64,000 bases of DNA from Natroniella sp046097105 (GCF_046097105.1 NZ_CP175562.1:806001-870000), one strand, 5' to 3'. Counted from the stretch's first letter, positions 41,141 through 50,272 are shown. The notes: generated by a model from the letters alone, not told the origin. Made by a program: numbers and translations.

Positions 41141-42880
41141 ATGCTTTCAAATAAAGAAGAAAATAATCTTATGGAAGAGTGGTTAGAGACACAAAAAGAA
41201 ATGTTTGATATGTGGCAAAATAACTTTATGACTGAAAAAGAGAATGGTTTTAAGAAAACTATGGATTTTGTTGATAATATAGGTGAGTCTACAAAATTTT
41301 TAAAAGAATGGACTCAAATGAATACAGATTTATTTGAAAAAAATATAAACTTACTTAAAGAGGGTAGTACTCAAGAAACTTTTAAAAAAATAATTAATGG
41401 AGCAAATATATATTCTGATTTATCTCGTTTTTGGCAAGACTTAGAAGGTGGAATAAATATAGATAGTAACATTGAAGAAATCAGGGAGTTTTGTAATAAG
41501 TGGAATAAGGAGTATAAAGACATTTTTTCTGAACGAATTTTATCTTCTTTACCTGAAGGTATGCAAAGCTTCTTTACAGAGCCGATAGAGATTATTAATA
41601 TTTTTAAAGAAAATATTGAGACATCTTTCTCACCACTGTTGGATAATCCTGAAGAATTTCAGGAGTTACTTACTAAAAATCCATTAGTAGATAAAGAAAC
41701 CTTTTTAGATTATGCAAAGTATTGGAAGAAAAAATATGATAAAACTTTTGGTCAGTTATCAAATATCCCTATTATGGGAATAAATAGAAATTATTCTACA
41801 AGAGCAGTAGATAGTATTGATTCTTTTATGAATTACATAAATAATTTGAATGAATTTTATGGTATGATCTACAAAGCTGGAGCAGATGCATTGGAAGATA
41901 TAGTTATAGATTACCAGAATATGTTAGAAGATGACTCGCAACCTAAAACATTAAAAGAATTTTATCACTATTGGTGGAGGAAGAATGAAAAAGCTTTTAA
42001 GGACTTATTTAATACAGAAGAATTTTCTAAATTGTTAAATCAAGTTGCTGAATCTGCTGCATCTTTTAAACAAAATTATGATAAACTACTTGAAAAACAG
42101 TTAGAAGGCTTACCGCTACCTACTATGACTGATATGGATAGCTTATATAAGACAGTTTATAATTTGAAAAATAATGTCAAAAATTTAAATAAAAAAGCTA
42201 ATATGTTTAATGAGATGAAGGATGACTTTAAGAATATAAGTGAGCTTGAAAAAGAGATTAAGTCATTAAAGAAAGAGTCTAAAAAATCTAAGGAGCAGGT
42301 TAAAGATTTAGAGAAGAAGTTAAAGGAAGATGATTCTGATGTTGTAAAAGAGCTTGAAAAAGAGATTAAGTCATTAAAGAAAGAATCTAAGAAGTCTAAA
42401 AAGCAGGTTAAGGACTTAGAGAAGAAGTTAAAAGAAGATGATTCTGATGTTGTAAAAGAGCTTGAAAAAGAGATTAAATCATTAAAGAAAGAGTCTAAGA
42501 AGTCTAAAAAGCAGGTTGAGGACTTAGAGGAGAAGTTAAAAGAGGATGCTTCTGATGTTATAAAGGAGTTTGAAAAAGAGATTGAGTCATTAAAGAAAGA
42601 GTCTAAGAAGTCTAAAAAGCAGGTTAAGGACTTAGAGGAGAAGTTAAAAGAGGATGCTTCTGATGTTGTAAAAGAGCTTGAAAAAGAAATTAAGTCATTA
42701 AAGAAAGAGTCTAAGAAATCTAAAAAGCAGGTTAAGGACTTAGAGGAGAAGTTAAAAGAAGACGCTTCTGATGTTGTAAACGAGCTTGAAAAAGAGATTA
42801 AATCATTAGAGAAAGAGTCTAAAAAGTCTAAAAAACAGATTAAAAATTTAGAAAAGAAATTAGAAGGAAATGATAAATAG
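41141..42880 (+). CDS. phaE: PHA synthase subunit PhaE-like, extended coiled-coil copy
   Basis: A 579-residue protein. Residues 1-330 are PhaE-like and align along their length with the preceding gene (LMEEWLETQKEMFDMWQNNF; NIYSDLSRFWQDL; DIVIDYQNMLEDD; FYHYWWRKNEKAFKDLF). From residue 368 there are six tandem 36-residue repeats (ELEKEIKSLKKESKKSKKQV, then KDLEKKLKEDDSDVVK), forming a highly charged coiled coil that could reach 30 nm. It resembles phasin-like extensions; it may tether or space granules. ATG 41141 follows GGGGGGAA. Followed by phaC. Confidence 0.8.
   Translation: MLSNKEENNLMEEWLETQKEMFDMWQNNFMTEKENGFKKTMDFVDNIGESTKFLKEWTQMNTDLFEKNINLLKEGSTQETFKKIINGANIYSDLSRFWQDLEGGINIDSNIEEIREFCNKWNKEYKDIFSERILSSLPEGMQSFFTEPIEIINIFKENIETSFSPLLDNPEEFQELLTKNPLVDKETFLDYAKYWKKKYDKTFGQLSNIPIMGINRNYSTRAVDSIDSFMNYINNLNEFYGMIYKAGADALEDIVIDYQNMLEDDSQPKTLKEFYHYWWRKNEKAFKDLFNTEEFSKLLNQVAESAASFKQNYDKLLEKQLEGLPLPTMTDMDSLYKTVYNLKNNVKNLNKKANMFNEMKDDFKNISELEKEIKSLKKESKKSKEQVKDLEKKLKEDDSDVVKELEKEIKSLKKESKKSKKQVKDLEKKLKEDDSDVVKELEKEIKSLKKESKKSKKQVEDLEEKLKEDASDVIKEFEKEIESLKKESKKSKKQVKDLEEKLKEDASDVVKELEKEIKSLKKESKKSKKQVKDLEEKLKEDASDVVNELEKEIKSLEKESKKSKKQIKNLEKKLEGNDK
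42242..42880 (+). repeat. Six 108-bp tandem repeats in phaE2
   Basis: Units start at 42242, 42350, 42458, 42566, 42674 and 42782. They are nearly identical in DNA, beginning GAGCTTGAAAAAGAGATTAA. Unit length is 36 codons, which keeps frame, so repeat number can change without breaking the gene. The last unit is the most divergent. Confidence 0.9.
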
Positions 42881-43036
42881 ACTTTAAATAAGTAAGAATG
42901 ATTTATATAGCTTTATTTATTCTAAGGTCTGTTTGAAACAATAAGGTTTTATGTAATTAATTTGTATTTAACAGGTTTAAATTACTATGTCTTTTCAACT
43001 AGTAGAATTAAAACAGTTAATTGGGAGGCTGAATTT

Positions 43037-44116
43037 ATGAATTTAAATTTTGGATTTGATATAGAAAAGAGTATAGAGGAAGTTTTTGATATGCAAAAGA
43101 AGTTAGTTAGAACTATGGGATATATGTTAGAAATGTCTGATGTAAAAGAGACTGAAGTAGATGCTACTCCAAAGGATTTAGTTTATACAGAAGATAAGAT
43201 GAAATTGTATCATTACAAACCGGTAATTAAAAATCCTTGTTCTACTCCTGTTTTAATAGTTTATGCTTTAGTTAACAAACAATATGTGGTTGACATTCAA
43301 CAAGATCGTAGTATGGTTAAGAAGATGTTAGAAATGGGTTTAGATGTTTATATTATTGATTGGGGTTACCCTACTCAAGAAGACAAATATTTAACTATGG
43401 ATGATTATATTGATAGATATATTAATAATTCAGTAAATTATATTTTAGAAGAGAATGGAATTGATGAAATAAATCTTTTAGGTATCTGCCAAGGAGGAAC
43501 TTTCTCTACAATCTATTCGACTCTCTATCCAGAAAAAATCAAAAATTTAATTACAATGGTTACACCTATTGATTTTAGTACTAATGATGCTTTATTATTT
43601 AGGTGGGGTAAGCACTTAAATATTGATAAAATGGTAGATGCTTATGGGATATTACCAGGGAATATGATGAATGTTTCTTTTAACATGCTTAAGCCTTTTC
43701 AGCTAACAGTTGATAAGTATGTTGGAGTTTTGGAACATATAGATAGTAAGGAAAAAATGAAGAATTTTATGCATATGGAAAAGTGGATTTATGATAGTCC
43801 TGATCAGGCAGGAGAGACTTTGCGTCAATTTGTTAAAGATTTATATCAAGATAATAAATTGATCAAAGGTGAGTTAGAAATCAATGGGAAAATAGTTAAT
43901 TTAGATAATCTAGATATGCCTTTATTAAATGTTTATGCAGAGTATGATCACTTAGTTCCTCCAGCAGCTAGTAAGCCGTTAAATGATTTAGTAGCTAGTG
44001 AAGATACAACAACTTATTCTTTCCCTGTTGGACACATTGGGATGTTTGTAAGTTCGAAATCACAAAAAGAGATTACTCCTAAGATAACTGATTGGATTTT
44101 GGAGCATTCTGAATAA
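43037..44116 (+). CDS. phaC: Class III poly(3-hydroxyalkanoate) synthase subunit PhaC
   Basis: A 359-residue enzyme that polymerises (R)-3-hydroxyacyl-CoA into storage polyester on granules. The lipase-like box is GICQGG with catalytic Cys, the acid is in YAEYDHLVPP and the catalytic His in VGHIGMF. DVYIIDWGYPTQEDKYLTMD is a typical PhaC stretch. The length equals other class III PhaC. ATG 43037 is chosen because GGGAGG precedes it and because upstream in-frame starts encode no conserved sequence. Works with PhaE. Confidence 0.93.
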   Translation: MNLNFGFDIEKSIEEVFDMQKKLVRTMGYMLEMSDVKETEVDATPKDLVYTEDKMKLYHYKPVIKNPCSTPVLIVYALVNKQYVVDIQQDRSMVKKMLEMGLDVYIIDWGYPTQEDKYLTMDDYIDRYINNSVNYILEENGIDEINLLGICQGGTFSTIYSTLYPEKIKNLITMVTPIDFSTNDALLFRWGKHLNIDKMVDAYGILPGNMMNVSFNMLKPFQLTVDKYVGVLEHIDSKEKMKNFMHMEKWIYDSPDQAGETLRQFVKDLYQDNKLIKGELEINGKIVNLDNLDMPLLNVYAEYDHLVPPAASKPLNDLVASEDTTTYSFPVGHIGMFVSSKSQKEITPKITDWILEHSE

Positions 44117-44154
44117 AAAAAGAGTGTTGTCATTTATGGCAACACTCTTTTTTT
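44115..44154 (+). terminator. Terminator after phaC
   Basis: AAAAAAAGAGTGTTG pairs with CAACACTCTTTTTTT, with CAT/ATG adding to the stem. It ends the PHA locus and could work in both directions. Confidence 0.93.
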
Positions 44155-44294
44155 ACGTTTGAAACCAAACTAATATCTTAGATGCAAAAGGTTAACAGAT
44201 TATGTAACTAATCTTAATTATTATTTATATTCAAGAGAAGTTGTACTCTATACCCTGATAGCTTTTGCTTGAGATAAGTAAATCATAAATTTAC

Positions 44295-44323
44295 TTGACA
44301 TAATTTATTTAATATAATATAAT
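44295..44323 (+). promoter_or_regulatory. Consensus promoter for the M-box/mgtE transcript
   Basis: TTGACA at 44295-44300, a 17-bp spacer and TATAAT at 44318-44323: a perfect housekeeping promoter. Predicted start is near 44330, about 20 nt before the riboswitch. Confidence 0.85.
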
Positions 44324-44348
44324 GCGAGTGTAATAAAAATATAATACT

Positions 44349-44502
44349 TGTTAGGTGAGGCTCCTATATGAACATAGGCTACTGCCCAAAAATGTCCAGA
44401 GACGCCAATGGGTAGAACAGGTGAGATCGGAATAAGGTCGACCTAAGGTAGCTGATTGAATTTCAATCTACGTCATATAGTGCTAAAGCCAGGACGAGGG
44501 GG
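44349..44502 (+). ncRNA. M-box (ykoK) magnesium riboswitch
   Basis: The sequence matches the M-box consensus through its length: GTTAGGTGAGGCTCCTATAT, ATAGGCTACTGCCC, AATGTCCAGAGACGCCAATG, then a variable arm and the closing GCTAAAGCCAGGACGAGGGG. High Mg2+ folds it compactly and allows the following terminator to form. It stands before mgtE, as expected. Confidence 0.95.
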
Positions 44503-44526
44503 ATAAATAGTTTGATTTTTTAGATT

Positions 44527-44552
44527 AAAGACTCCTTGAGAGTCTTTTTTTA
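44527..44552 (+). terminator. Riboswitch expression-platform terminator
   Basis: AAAGACTC pairs with GAGTCTTT-like sequence (AAAGACT/AGTCTTT plus C-G) and a T-run follows. It is the Mg2+-controlled terminator between the M-box and mgtE. Confidence 0.88.
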
Positions 44553-44603
44553 TATTATATATATTAAGCTACATACTAATTTGTAGAAGGGGGTGATAAT
44601 AAG

Positions 44604-44753
44604 GTGGCCGTAGATGATGATCAGGATTCATTGTGTAGGATTCAGCATAATCAATTTATAGTTCAAAGTGTTTATAATATTAAGGAGGAATTAATATGCC
44701 ACTTTATGAAGAAATCACCCAGCTTATATCAAAAAAAGAGATGGAAGGTTTAA
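44604..44753 (+). CDS. Possible 49-codon leader frame overlapping mgtE
   Basis: GTG 44604 follows GGGGGTGATAATAAG and opens a frame running out of phase into mgtE, ending at TAA 44751-44753. The product (AVDDDQDSLCRIQHNQF at the start) has no recognised family. It could be a Mg-responsive leader peptide as in other mgt systems, or chance. Low confidence. Confidence 0.25.
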   Translation: MAVDDDQDSLCRIQHNQFIVQSVYNIKEELICHFMKKSPSLYQKKRWKV

Positions 44754-46060
44754 AAGAGAGATTAAAAGAGCTTACTGCAATAGAGGTTGTAGAACTTATT
44801 AGAGAGTTGGAAAGAAAACAACAGGTGATCGTTTTTAGATTACTAGGCAAGGATTTTGCTATTGAAGTATTTGAAAAACTTGAGCCTGGTTTTCAAGAAG
44901 AGTTAATAGCTTCTTTTGCAGAAGATGAAGTTATCGAACTTATGGAAGACTTAGAATATGACGATCGAGCAAGATTATTAGATGAACTGCCAGCAAAGGT
45001 AGCTAAAAGAATAATGAATTCATTTGATAAAAATGAACGAGAGACTATTGCTAATCTATTAGGATATGCTCCTGAAACAGCAGGAAGGATTATGAATCCC
45101 GATTATGTTTGTTTAAAGAAAGGGATCACTGCAACAGAGGCTTTAAAGGAAGTTAGAGAGATTGGTATCGATAAAGAAACGGTTTACTCAATTTATATTA
45201 TTAATCAAGAGAGGCGGTTAGAAGGGGTTCTTTCCTTAAGGGTCTTAGTTATGGCAGACCCAGATGAGAAAATTGAAAATATTATGTATGACCATCCAAT
45301 ATCGGTGAATACTTATACTGATCAAGAGGATGTTGCTCGATTATTACAACAGCAAGATTTTATATCTGTACCCGTAGTTGATAGGGAGAATAGATTGGTT
45401 GGGATAGTAACCTTTGATGATGCAATGGATGTAATTGAAGAGGAGACTACGGAGGATATTTTAGATAAGGCTGGCCTTACAAATATAGGTCAACAAGAGA
45501 CAGATCGTAGTAGAACTTTAATTTCAGGTTCATTGCTGGATGTTTGGAAGGTTAGGTTACCATTCTTAATTATTACATTGATTGGTGGAATGATGGCTGG
45601 TGCTGTTATTGAAGGGTTTGAAGAAACATTAGAAGCAATTGCAGCTTTAGCAATCTTTATTCCTGTAATTATGGATATGGGTGGTAATGTTGGAACACAG
45701 TCTTCTACTATCTTTTCTAGAGCTTTAGTTTTAGGTCAGATAAATGTGAGAAGGTTTTTTAAGCATTGGTTGCGTGAAGTTGGTGTTGGTTTGAGTATGG
45801 GAATAATTCTTGGTGTAGCTGCAGGTTTTATTGCAGCATTTTGGCAGCAGTTACCTGCATTAGGAATAGTAGTTGGTCTGTCTTTAACAGCGACAATTAC
45901 GATAGCTACATCACTTGGTTTTATGATTCCTTATATTTTATTTAAACTAGGATTCGATCAGGCGGCTGGCTCTGATCCAATTATTACGACTATTAAGGAT
46001 ATTACAGGATTATTTATTTATTTCTTCCTTGTAAGTCAATTTCTTGGACACATGTTGTAA
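44696..46060 (+). CDS. mgtE: Magnesium transporter MgtE
   Basis: A 454-residue homodimeric Mg2+ channel. The N domain (1-130) is a superhelix with repeated ELxELPxxxxxxIxxxL patterns; CBS1 and CBS2 (130-250) include YSIYIINQERRLEGVLSLRV and FISVPVVDRENRLVGIVTFD. Five membrane helices follow, with FIPVIMDMGGNVGTQSST lining the pore and DP near the end (GSDPIITTIKDI). Full length. Controlled by the M-box upstream. Confidence 0.96.
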   Translation: MPLYEEITQLISKKEMEGLKERLKELTAIEVVELIRELERKQQVIVFRLLGKDFAIEVFEKLEPGFQEELIASFAEDEVIELMEDLEYDDRARLLDELPAKVAKRIMNSFDKNERETIANLLGYAPETAGRIMNPDYVCLKKGITATEALKEVREIGIDKETVYSIYIINQERRLEGVLSLRVLVMADPDEKIENIMYDHPISVNTYTDQEDVARLLQQQDFISVPVVDRENRLVGIVTFDDAMDVIEEETTEDILDKAGLTNIGQQETDRSRTLISGSLLDVWKVRLPFLIITLIGGMMAGAVIEGFEETLEAIAALAIFIPVIMDMGGNVGTQSSTIFSRALVLGQINVRRFFKHWLREVGVGLSMGIILGVAAGFIAAFWQQLPALGIVVGLSLTATITIATSLGFMIPYILFKLGFDQAAGSDPIITTIKDITGLFIYFFLVSQFLGHML

Positions 46061-46109
46061 AGTGTGAAGAGAGTCATAATTTTAAAACCAAATATTTAAT
46101 TATCAACGA

Positions 46110-46139
46110 ACTCTTATCTTAACAGGTAAGAGTTTTTTT
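46110..46139 (+). terminator. Dispersed terminator family, copy 5
   Basis: ACTCTTATCTTAACAGGTAAGAGTTTTTTT, just after mgtE, followed at once by a copy of TTGGCCC (46141-46147). Confidence 0.88.
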
Positions 46140-46312
46140 GTTGGCCCTTTGTAATTTAGTTTAACAAACTTATATATCAAAAACGCTTTATGTCATTTTG
46201 AAAAAATGATGATCAAAGAACGGTTTGTTTTTTTAGTTTCTTGCTAAATTTAGTATAATATTGATAAAATTTAAAGTGTAGTAGATATTAAAAATAATTA
46301 ATCTGTTTTGAA

Positions 46313-46756
46313 TTATATTTTCAGTCTGTTATCTAACCAGTTAAGGGCTAGTCCTAATGTTAACCCCCAGAGTAAAGCAGAGATAAAATTAGATACAACC
46401 GTTTCTAGTGTGACATTTTCTAACTTTGGTAATTGAAAAAGAAAAGCTACCGCAAAAGACATAAACCAAACAGCAAGACCATAAACACTACTCTTTAATA
46501 AGTAATTTTGGCTTGAAATTAAAGGTAGTAAAAAAGCAAAAATAATACCTAAACCCCCCAAGAAAAAGGCTTGAGCTAGTGAAGAAAATAATATTTCTGC
46601 CACTCCAACCGGTCGATCTCCAAATAAAAATAGTCCCATAAAATCTCCCCAAAGTAAATTAGTAAAGTTTAATGTATATGCACTGACATTAAAAATAAGG
46701 GATGGCACTCCAGCGATAATTCCTGCAATTAAACCTCTTGTAAATCTATCAGTCAT
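46313..46756 (-). CDS. Four-span membrane protein, paralogue 3
   Basis: A 147-residue protein strongly related to paralogue 1 (34362-34805): TDRFTRGLIAGIIAGVPSLI, LLWGDFMGLFLFGDRP, ISSQNYLLKSSVYGLAVWFM and LGLALNWLDNRLKI. Four membrane spans. Function unknown. The ribosome site is AAAAGGAG on the - strand. Confidence 0.72.
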   Translation of the reverse strand: MTDRFTRGLIAGIIAGVPSLIFNVSAYTLNFTNLLWGDFMGLFLFGDRPVGVAEILFSSLAQAFFLGGLGIIFAFLLPLISSQNYLLKSSVYGLAVWFMSFAVAFLFQLPKLENVTLETVVSNFISALLWGLTLGLALNWLDNRLKI

Positions 46757-47243
46757 ATTTATTCTCCTTTTATTATTTAATTTAATTGTAATATAGTCTT
46801 ATAATGCTTGTATTTATTATTTAAGATGTACACCTGGCTAAATGTTATACTTAGAATTATTAATTATAAGTTTGAAATTCTCCTGCTTTGTCAAACAGTA
46901 AACTAAGATGTATAATATAGTTATCATTAAATTTTAGTGAAATAAGAAGAATATATAATGAATAATTCAAGTGAGAGGTTGTTGAATTAAACTTTGATTC
47001 AGATAAAAGTTGTAAAAAATAGCTGCTGATTTAGATGTTGGTGGTTGAAATTAAAAATGTAAAGAGAATTTACACTTATAACTTAGGTAGGCTGTTGTTA
47101 TTTTATAAGAAGTTAAAGGGATGAGGTAGTGAGTTATGAATTATAAATTTGATTGATGATCATATTAAAATGTTCTTTAAGATGATCAAGCTTAATAAAA
47201 TAATTAATATAGAAGGGTTAGAGAATTGATAATCTAATGGACT
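46757..47243. other. Intergenic region, no gene seen
   Basis: About 490 bp of AT-rich sequence between two same-strand paralogues. It holds the promoter of paralogue 3 near 46780-46850 on the - strand but no coding frame that I can support. Confidence 0.6.
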
Positions 47244-47693
47244 TTACTGTTCTATTTTTAGATTGCTGTATTTGACAACTAAAAAACTGGTTAAAGCTCC
47301 AAAAAAGATATGATATAAAAGTATCAAAAACAAGTCAAAAAATTCTGGGCTATCAGGGATGGTTCCTCTTAGCGGAGCTATAATACCAATATTAGCTAAA
47401 TAGATTAAGATTAATAAAGCTGCTCCTTTTAGCATATAGTAGTCGGTACCTAAATAGTCAAGCATTGTAGCTATCAGTATTCCAAAGGTACTACTTAATG
47501 CCAAATGGACCAGCCAGGCTATAATAAGTCCATAAATATGTAGATCTCCTAATTGGCCAGTAAAGATTCCGCCACCAATAGCAATTATACATAGCTTACA
47601 TATTTGCATTCTAAATAATGTCATACTAATTAATCCCATTAAAATACCAGCAGCTAGTCCGCTTAATGCTCCTGTAGTGATACGATCAAACAT
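47244..47693 (-). CDS. Four-span membrane protein, paralogue 4
   Basis: A 149-residue protein with the same layout as the other three: FDRITTGALSGLAAGILMGL, an ALSSTFGILIATMLDYLGTDYYMLKG segment equivalent to the GKDYLFYKG part of paralogue 2, and a polar C-terminal tail. It carries a CKLC pair after the first span. Function unknown. Ribosome site AAAGGAG. Confidence 0.65.
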   Translation of the reverse strand: MFDRITTGALSGLAAGILMGLISMTLFRMQICKLCIIAIGGGIFTGQLGDLHIYGLIIAWLVHLALSSTFGILIATMLDYLGTDYYMLKGAALLILIYLANIGIIAPLRGTIPDSPEFFDLFLILLYHIFFGALTSFLVVKYSNLKIEQ

Positions 47694-48016
47694 AAAGTGG
47701 CACTCCTTTCGTATTATCTTTATTTAGAAATTTATTTAAGTACTGGATTTTATTTAGTTGAAAATTTAGTCCTTTCTGTATATTACTTTTCCTTTTTTCA
47801 ATTAATTTATACAAGCAAAAAACAAGAGGAAATAAGATAATAAATTAATCCAGCAGGGCCAACATTCTATAACTAAATTTAAGCAGGTTATCATCTTAAA
47901 AGAAAAATTTTTTGCTTTAAGTCCTAGGAAAAGTATAGTAAGATATTATTAATAGTCTTTTTGATGGTGATATTTATCTTAAAAATGTTTTGTTAAATTC
48001 AAATAGGAGGTTGTTA
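47694..48016. other. Divergent intergenic region
   Basis: About 320 bp between divergently transcribed genes, with one copy of GGGCCAA at 47856-47862. No coding frame is seen. Promoters for both sides must lie here. Confidence 0.6.
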
Positions 48017-48556
48017 ATGATGAAAGCAGGGTTTATTTTTAGTAGTGGTCTGTTTTGGGGTGTTTTATTGATCTTATTTGGTATTTCTTCAATTCTAAAG
48101 AGCTTTAATATTCACTTACCTTTCTTTAGGATTATATTTTCTCTCTTTTTTATCTATCTGGGGCTGACGATATTATTAGGAGGGCCAATATTTAGAACAG
48201 ATAAGAATACAGTATTATTTGGTGAAAGAAGAATAGCGGTAACTGATGAAATTGATAAGGAGTATAATGTTATTTTCAGTAGTGGGGAGATTGACCTCTC
48301 TAATCTTGAGCTAGAAAATAATAAAAGATTAGAAATAAATACTATCTTTGGTTCAAGTGTAATTAAGGTGAATCCTAATACTCCAATAAGAATAGTAGCT
48401 AGCTCAGCCTTTGCGAGTATTAGAATGCCTGATGGGGATAATGTTGTTTTTGGTGAATCTACCTACCATTCTAAAGGTTTTGAAGAAAAAAATAACTATA
48501 TAGAGATAGAGGCTAATGTTGTATTTGGTTCCTTAGATATTGAGCCAACATTCTAG
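48017..48556 (+). CDS. LiaF-like membrane protein
   Basis: A 179-residue protein with two N-terminal membrane spans (SSGLFWGVLLILFGISSIL; FFRIIFSLFFIYLGLTILLG) and a C-terminal beta-rich domain with repeated VIFSSGEIDLSNL, INTIFGSSVIKVN and EANVVFGSLDIEP strands, typical of LiaF/DUF2154-type cell-wall-stress proteins. No liaRS neighbours are present. Start ATG 48017 fits TAGGAGG; upstream in-frame ATG 47990 lacks a ribosome site. Confidence 0.75.
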   Translation: MMKAGFIFSSGLFWGVLLILFGISSILKSFNIHLPFFRIIFSLFFIYLGLTILLGGPIFRTDKNTVLFGERRIAVTDEIDKEYNVIFSSGEIDLSNLELENNKRLEINTIFGSSVIKVNPNTPIRIVASSAFASIRMPDGDNVVFGESTYHSKGFEEKNNYIEIEANVVFGSLDIEPTF

Positions 48557-48571
48557 AAATAATTATTAAGA

Positions 48572-48605
48572 TGCTCTTATCTTAACAGAGGAGAGTGCTT
48601 TTTTT
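48572..48605 (+). terminator. Dispersed terminator family, copy 6
   Basis: TGCTCTTATCTTAACAGAGG with AGAGTGCTTTTTT. Stem bases vary but the CTTATCTTAACAG core is kept, even where it pairs less well. Confidence 0.82.
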
Positions 48606-48650
48606 AGTTCAATCGGTTATTAGTTTATCTAATTTAAAGAGGTGAATTAA

Positions 48651-49256
48651 ATGAAGAATAATGGGTTATATAAGTTAGAAAAGAAGGACCTTGATCAGGG
48701 TGCTGAGGTTTTAGTAAAGTCCTTTTATGATTACCCTATGTTCAAATATATCTTAGGTGAAAAATATAATGAGGAAAATGCAAAGGCTGTCTTTAAATTT
48801 CTTGTCAAGTATGCCATTCTCTATGGAGAAGCATATGCTAGTTCTTCTGAAGTTGAAGGAGTAATATTATTTTCAGATTATAAAGACTATAACTTTACTC
48901 TCTTTAGATCTTTAAGAGCTGGTGCATTATCACTGTTTAAACTAGGAACAGATGCTGGAAAGAAGTTTGAACAGTTTGATCAATTTTGTTCAAAAATACA
49001 TGAAAGAATAATTAAAGAGCCTCATCAATATCTAATATTGCTTGGTGTTGCTCCTAAAAATCAGGGCCAAGGTATTGGAAGTAAATTGATGCTTCCATTT
49101 TTGAAAGTAGCTGAGCGAAAAGATCACCCCTGCTATTTGGAGACACATAAGTTTGAAAATATAGCAATTTATAAAAGTTATGGATTTGAGGTAGTTTCTG
49201 AAGATATGGTACCTGGTACTGATATTGTGCAATGGTCGATGTTAAAAGGGAAGTAA
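48651..49256 (+). CDS. GNAT-family N-acetyltransferase
   Basis: A 201-residue GNAT enzyme. Motif A, which binds acetyl-CoA, is ILLGVAPKNQGQGIGSKLML (Q/R-x-x-G-x-G/A). The C-terminal CYLETHKFENIAIYKSYGFE is the usual motif B. The acceptor substrate is unknown. ATG follows AAGAGGTG. Stand-alone gene. Confidence 0.88.
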   Translation: MKNNGLYKLEKKDLDQGAEVLVKSFYDYPMFKYILGEKYNEENAKAVFKFLVKYAILYGEAYASSSEVEGVILFSDYKDYNFTLFRSLRAGALSLFKLGTDAGKKFEQFDQFCSKIHERIIKEPHQYLILLGVAPKNQGQGIGSKLMLPFLKVAERKDHPCYLETHKFENIAIYKSYGFEVVSEDMVPGTDIVQWSMLKGK

Positions 49257-49414
49257 TTGATTTATATACGTTAGCCTAAATTTGAGTTTAAGTCTAATAA
49301 GAGCAGAAAAACCTTTAACTTAAACTTAAGCTGTTATGCTAATAATGTTAATTCTTTGGTTAATAATAAGGATAAACCTATTTTTATATTCTAACAGTCG
49401 GGAAGGGATTAACT

Positions 49415-50257
49415 ATGAAGAATAAGTGGTTGAAGGTTAGAAGTTTTAAAGAGCTTTTAATTATAGTATTGGTAATTTATGGAATATTATTAGCTGCTTT
49501 TTATCTGTTTCAAGACCATTTGTTATTTAGAAAGTCTTCTCTTACGGAAGAGCGTTTACAGGAAATTGAAGATAAATACCCTCAGGCAGAAGAAGTTGAA
49601 TTAGAGATGGCTGATGGTGTTAAATTGCATGGGTGGTTAGTTAGAGCAACAGAGCATAATAAAGCTCCCCTGTTAATTTATTTTGATGGTAATGCTGAAG
49701 AAGTTTCTGGGGTGATTGAGGAAGAAAGATTTGAAGGTTACTCTTTATTATTAGTCAATTATCGAGGTTATGGTTTGAGTGAAGGTAAACCAGATGAAGA
49801 TAAAATATTCAGTGATGCTCTTTATCTATACGATCATTTCACTGCTTTGGGTAGTATAGATAGTGACAAGGTCCTTACTATGGGTAGAAGCTTGGGAACG
49901 GGTGTTGCTGTCCATCTAGCTGCTAATAGAGATGTAAGAGGAGTGATTTTAGTCTCTCCTTATGATAGTATCGAAAATTTGGCCCAAGATATCTTTCCTT
50001 TCTTACCGATGAATTTAGTCTTAAAACATAAGTTTGACTCTCTATCTAAAGCACCTAATTTGAAAGTTCCTGTTTTGATTTTAACTGCTGAAGATGATCG
50101 GATAGTGCCTGTTGACTATTCAAAGTCACTTTATGATAAATGGGCAGGGGAGAAGGAGTTTAATGTGATAGCTAATAGAGGACATAATGACCTTCACCGT
50201 AGCAAAGAGTTTTGGAGGTATATTAGTCAATTTATAGAAAAGGTAAATTATAATTAA
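49415..50257 (+). CDS. Membrane-anchored alpha/beta hydrolase
   Basis: A 280-residue hydrolase of the BEM46/YqkD type with one N-terminal anchor (LLIIVLVIYGILLAAFYLF). Catalytic residues: nucleophile Ser in MGRSLGTGVA, Asp in LTAEDDRIVP, His in NRGHNDLHR. Oxyanion region IYFDGNAEEV. Likely an esterase or thioesterase at the outer face. ATG follows GGGAAGGG. Confidence 0.87.
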   Translation: MKNKWLKVRSFKELLIIVLVIYGILLAAFYLFQDHLLFRKSSLTEERLQEIEDKYPQAEEVELEMADGVKLHGWLVRATEHNKAPLLIYFDGNAEEVSGVIEEERFEGYSLLLVNYRGYGLSEGKPDEDKIFSDALYLYDHFTALGSIDSDKVLTMGRSLGTGVAVHLAANRDVRGVILVSPYDSIENLAQDIFPFLPMNLVLKHKFDSLSKAPNLKVPVLILTAEDDRIVPVDYSKSLYDKWAGEKEFNVIANRGHNDLHRSKEFWRYISQFIEKVNYN

Positions 50258-50272
50258 TTGTTGATACTTTCA

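Noticed and set aside
42242..42880. CRISPR or satellite array
   Set aside because: The 108-bp repeats keep reading frame and encode a coiled coil in phaE2, so they are coding repeats.
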